DNA of 64,000 nt from Euglena gracilis. Lineage: Eukaryota > Euglenida > Euglenophyceae > Euglenales. A program made the position numbers and the translations under genes. The stretch spans positions 43,565,847 through 43,629,846 of the forward strand of contig CP154954.1 in assembly GCA_039621445.1 (NCBI GenBank), in the 5' to 3' direction. Below, in pieces: positions 61,087-64,000 of this stretch. The number at the start of each line of letters is the position of its first letter. Positions within the stretch are counted from its first letter, which is position 1. The notes below the pieces were generated by a model. That model ran no database searches. It saw only the letters and a list, made by a program, of their open reading frames with translations, and was not told the DNA's origin.

Positions 61087-62439
61087 CAAACCCTCCTCCA
61101 GGTGACCAACTTCTTTTTGGACAATGGCACAAATAAATAAATAAATTCCTTCTTGGTTGGGGAGTAGGAGCAAGGTGGGAATTATTGACAAGGAGGTTGT
61201 GGTCCACTGGGTGATGGCCAACCAACCTGAGCAGTTGAGGGTGAGGAGACCTTTTCCACTGATGCTGTTGCATGAAGGCTTCCGAGGTTCGCAATTTACA
61301 AGTCAGGTGAAGAGGTCAACAAACAACAGGTCTAGACAAAGGTCAAGTTGGCAATTAACGAACCGAATGGTAGAAGGGCATCGTGTACATCTCAGGGGCC
61401 ATATATGGTGGATACTGAGGGGAGTAGAGACCGCACTCAGGAGGATAAGGCATTTGTGGAAACACTGGGCATTGAGGTCAGGGCTGTATGAGATGGTTCG
61501 ATCAGCAAGGAAATTTTCACCTGAAATTTGGTACAAGGGGTGGGATCCACCCACCACCAACGTTGGGGGTTCTCATTCAGCCGTGTTTGAGGTTGAGGAT
61601 ATGCGCGGTGACCAAAAAAGTAAGGGTCCTGGACAGGCTGAATGCCACTTTTGGTGACGGCAACTTGTGCAGGAGCACATCCACTTCAAACCAGGAACAA
61701 CCCCCACGTGAACCCTCCAGATGTTCAAATACCCTTTGACACAGGAAATGCAGGAAAAAGGCCATACTTTCCGACTGCAGCAAAATTGGGGGAAAAATTG
61801 GCCTTGCACAAAAAAGCCTTGGTGAGTTCGGTTCACAAAAAAACATTGGTTGGATCTCTTTGAAGACCTTGGGGGTTGGACTGGCTGCACCTGAGCTGGG
61901 GACAGTTGCCCAAAAAAAATGACCTGCATGGCGTTGCAAAATGAGCAGCTGACAAACCCCTCAAGAGCCCCAAAACCATTTTTGGTCATTTTTGAACAGG
62001 GCTGGATGGGAGGGTCTATCCTTGGAATTATTAGAAAGACCGGTTCAGCCTGGTAATGAAGGGGACCCAGAATGGATGGAGGAGGAGGCCTCTGGCAAGA
62101 TGATGCTTGGAACCTTGCTTTTTAAGATTTATTCAAATGCTTATGCCTTGCAAAATTCGAACAATTTGACTGCCTGCAGATGAGTATTCCTGTGTGGGAA
62201 TTCTGCCTGAACTCATTCCCCATTCAACCAAGTTTTCGACATGGGATTTCTTTGGGTTTCAGAATTAGCAAATCAGAAATCAGAACAATACTCTGGACGT
62301 CATAAACAACGTTATTAACATGGTTGTGATATTTTGAAATTTTCAACTGGTAGGAGTTTAAATTGCTGGACTGAGGTCCACAAATAAAGATTCCCACCAA
62401 GCCTTGATAAGAAGCCCCCAAAAAAAAACAACAGAAATT
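61087..62439. other. flanking sequence without a supported gene
   Basis: Starts with an AAATAAATAAATAAAT run near 61130. The plus-strand open frame at 61157-61657 has no recognisable motif or splice support. The last 300 bp would be 3' UTR of the CCCH gene (minus strand); a minus-strand AATAAA at about 62131 is a possible poly(A) signal. Confidence 0.4.
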
Positions 62440-63487
62440 TCAGGTAAAAAAAGATACTTCCAAGAACCACATTGTGCTGCATTCTTGTGCTTGATATTGA
62501 GACTGCTGTGCTGGGCATGATTCCAACACATAAGGGGCCGAAGTAGAAGAGTACGGGGAGTGAGTATATTGACCTGTTGTGGTCTCAGTTTTGGTCGTCG
62601 ATTCGAGGGCTTTTTCGGGCTCCTCGGGTTGCACTGCTTCCTTCTGGTCCTCGTTGTCGAATGGGACTGGCATGAAGTTGGGGAAGTGCCCCAGTGCATA
62701 AAACTGGCGCTCAGGAGACCTGCAAAGTTTGAGTGTAAAGAGGGAAGGAGCCACACAAGGAGCAAAACACACGAGCTGTTGCACGCGGTATTAATCGCAC
62801 TGCTGTTAACGGAATAAGTTCGCATTTCTTTGGTGCCATGTGCAAATAAGCACCGTGGACCATAGGGACACTTCTCTTGCTGCTGCCAATTCTTGCACAA
62901 CTTTGTCTTATATCGAACGGGGTCAAGGGCAGTGTTGTCCTGGTATGCGAGCGTTGAAAAAAATGTTGACAGAAAGCAGCCAACCTCTGAGCTCTTATCC
63001 TTGCTCTTCTTTCGCTTCGATCTCCTCAATTTCCCAAAGTCTGATTTTCCACCATCCACCATGTCAACTGCAACAACTTCGATCTCTGGTGTTGTTAACA
63101 CTCCATCTGGTGGGTCATTGCAAACTGGGGCCTTCGCGGAATAAAAATGAAAAATGAAGATTATTGAAAACAAAAACCTGGGCCACACTGGAAGTTGTTG
63201 ATGTGCAGGACGACACTGCGAAATCCTAAAACGTTCAAATCGGCAACGAATCCAGAAAGACAGACTAACCTCACTTTGGTTGGACTTGGGGGAATCCAGC
63301 TCAGATTCAACTTTGGCTGGCCGCCTAAGATTTTCGAATTTCTTGGTCAACGACGTGACAGCTGCGGCTTCCTTGTGTCCCTTATGGCGAACAAAAACTC
63401 CTGGAAACCTAAAAAAAATTAATTAAATATTAGGGGGAGGAAAGAGAAATACTTTGCCTTCTCGGCCTCACAACCAGATTGCTCCAT
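62440..63487 (-). CDS. host gene: single CCCH zinc-finger protein, five exons
   Basis: My model: exons 63453-63487, 63270-63408, 62985-63131, 62811-62939 and 62440-62703, all with GT-AG introns (44, 138, 45 and 107 bp) in consistent phase, giving about 237 aa from ATG 63487. Exon 4 encodes RYKTKLCKNWQQQEKCPYGP then RCLFAHG: C-x8-C-x5-C-x3-H with the YKTKLC lead-in typical of tristetraprolin-like proteins that bind AU-rich RNA and control mRNA decay. Exon 3 ends in a basic KLRRSKRKKSKDKSSE stretch. Exon 5 is Glu/Ser/Thr-rich. Only one finger is visible, unlike animal two-finger TTP. The last acceptor (GCGCCAG) lacks a pyrimidine tract; the nearby TTTGCAG would give an immediate stop. Confidence 0.8.
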
Positions 63488-63823
63488 CCACAAACGGGTG
63501 GAGACCCTAATTCGGAATCGCGGGCGTCACCACAGGGACTACATTTTGGAGCAATGGGCTTCTTTTTCAATCTCAATTTCTGCCAATAGCAAATAAAACT
63601 AAACTAAAACTAAAGCTCAACTGAATTAGCACCACTGCTGCTGAACAAAGCAACGCATGATCAAGCTTCGGAAATTCCCTTTAACGAATGACGAGTGGGG
63701 GGGGACAATGGGAGCACAAAAGGAAAGGCGCCGCCCATGAAAGTTTTAAAAAAAATATCCTGTGCCTGCCGTGTGACGCGTGTGATGACAAGAATCTTCA
63801 TGTGAAATGTCTTTATTGCAGTC
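63488..63823 (-). other. intergenic/promoter region between two minus-strand genes
   Basis: AT-rich with A and G runs; should hold the CCCH gene promoter. No TATA box or other element can be assigned with confidence. Confidence 0.4.
63812..63817 (-). terminator. poly(A) signal AATAAA
   Basis: The minus strand reads AATAAA 6 nt after the stop codon at 63824-63826. Confidence 0.6.
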
Positions 63824-64000
63824 TTAGTTTAACACACCATATCTAATTTTGGCCGTAACTCCTGGGTGGACAGAAAGAAAATGGACATTTTTCTCATTAT
63901 CAACACAAAAGTGTTGCGATGAGTAAAAAGGTTGAACAGCATCCCAATGGTCAAGTGGTGATACAGTTTTTGCAGCCTGGTGAAGCTGGGTTGGACCAAA
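63824..64000 (-). CDS. 3' end of an unidentified host gene
   Basis: 58 codons open from the window edge to TAA (63824-63826): begins FGPTQLHQAAKTVSPLDHWD, contains WDAVQPFYSSQHFCVD and ends VHPGVTAKIRYGVLN. Normal amino-acid composition and an AATAAA just after the stop support a real terminal exon. Family not recognised. Confidence 0.6.
   Translation of the reverse strand, partial: FGPTQLHQAAKTVSPLDHWDAVQPFYSSQHFCVDNEKNVHFLSVHPGVTAKIRYGVLN

Noticed and set aside
61157-61657. 166-codon plus-strand frame
   Set aside because: No domain, no codon-like composition and no splice support; overlaps an equally long minus-strand frame.
1-64000. CRISPR arrays, rRNA or tRNA genes, bacterial operons
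   Set aside because: None seen; tRNA-like strings are only primer binding sites, and the intron-bearing gene and LTR elements show eukaryotic nuclear DNA.

Overview
The window is nuclear DNA of a eukaryote. It holds chromodomain Ty3/gypsy LTR retrotransposons nested inside one another, a tyrosine-recombinase gene, a small inverted-repeat transposon, and at the right edge a host gene with GT-AG introns (single CCCH zinc finger) plus the 3' end of a second gene followed by AATAAA. I cannot name the species. Lys/Gly-rich (GKGKG) Gag tails and methyltransferase-bearing retrotransposons recall unicellular algae and other protists, but that is inference.

Layout. 1-1737 is unassigned GC-rich DNA. 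1738-9225 and 39046-45755 are the two halves of an outer, decayed element (E1). E1's gag is further split by a small element with direct terminal repeats (2326-5437) and by a solo LTR (5520-5839, target duplication AACCA). E1's methyltransferase gene is split by a sister element, E2 (9226-39045, 473-476 bp LTRs, ACCT duplication). E2's methyltransferase gene is split at the equivalent place by a third element, E3 (14970-31809, minus strand, 426 bp LTRs with about two mismatches, CTCAG duplication). To the right of E1, an LTR (45756-46447) is followed by a primer binding site and a truncated gag, then by foreign DNA (X) with a tyrosine recombinase. The whole block from mid-RT to the end of X (40574-50649) is duplicated in tandem (50650-61086). 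The second copy alone carries a 456 bp inverted-repeat transposon at 60448-60903, and the first copy preserves its empty site. Host sequence runs from about 61087.

E1 and E2 share the order Gag / in-frame stop / Dam-like domain (W-x-NPPF) / cytosine-C5-methyltransferase-like domain (DLFCGTKS, PCTEFS, ENP) / retropepsin / RT (YVDD) / RNase H / integrase / chromodomain / proline-rich third ORF. E1 and both tandem units are riddled with stops. E2 has fewer lesions, and its pol frame is continuous across the E3 insertion.

E3 is the youngest and most intact: Gag (1217 aa), an in-frame TAG with a strong hairpin just downstream, retropepsin plus a truncated Dam-like domain, RT-RNaseH-integrase-chromodomain (1098 aa), and two extra genes of 340 and 1306 aa overlapping as ATGA. 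E3 is also studded, coding and non-coding alike, with short perfect inverted repeats around 3-7 nt AT-rich loops, a texture not seen in the neighbouring elements. The best candidates for undescribed biology are E3's extra ORFs and mini-palindromes, the double-methyltransferase pol of E1/E2, and the repeated insertion at one position of the methyltransferase gene.
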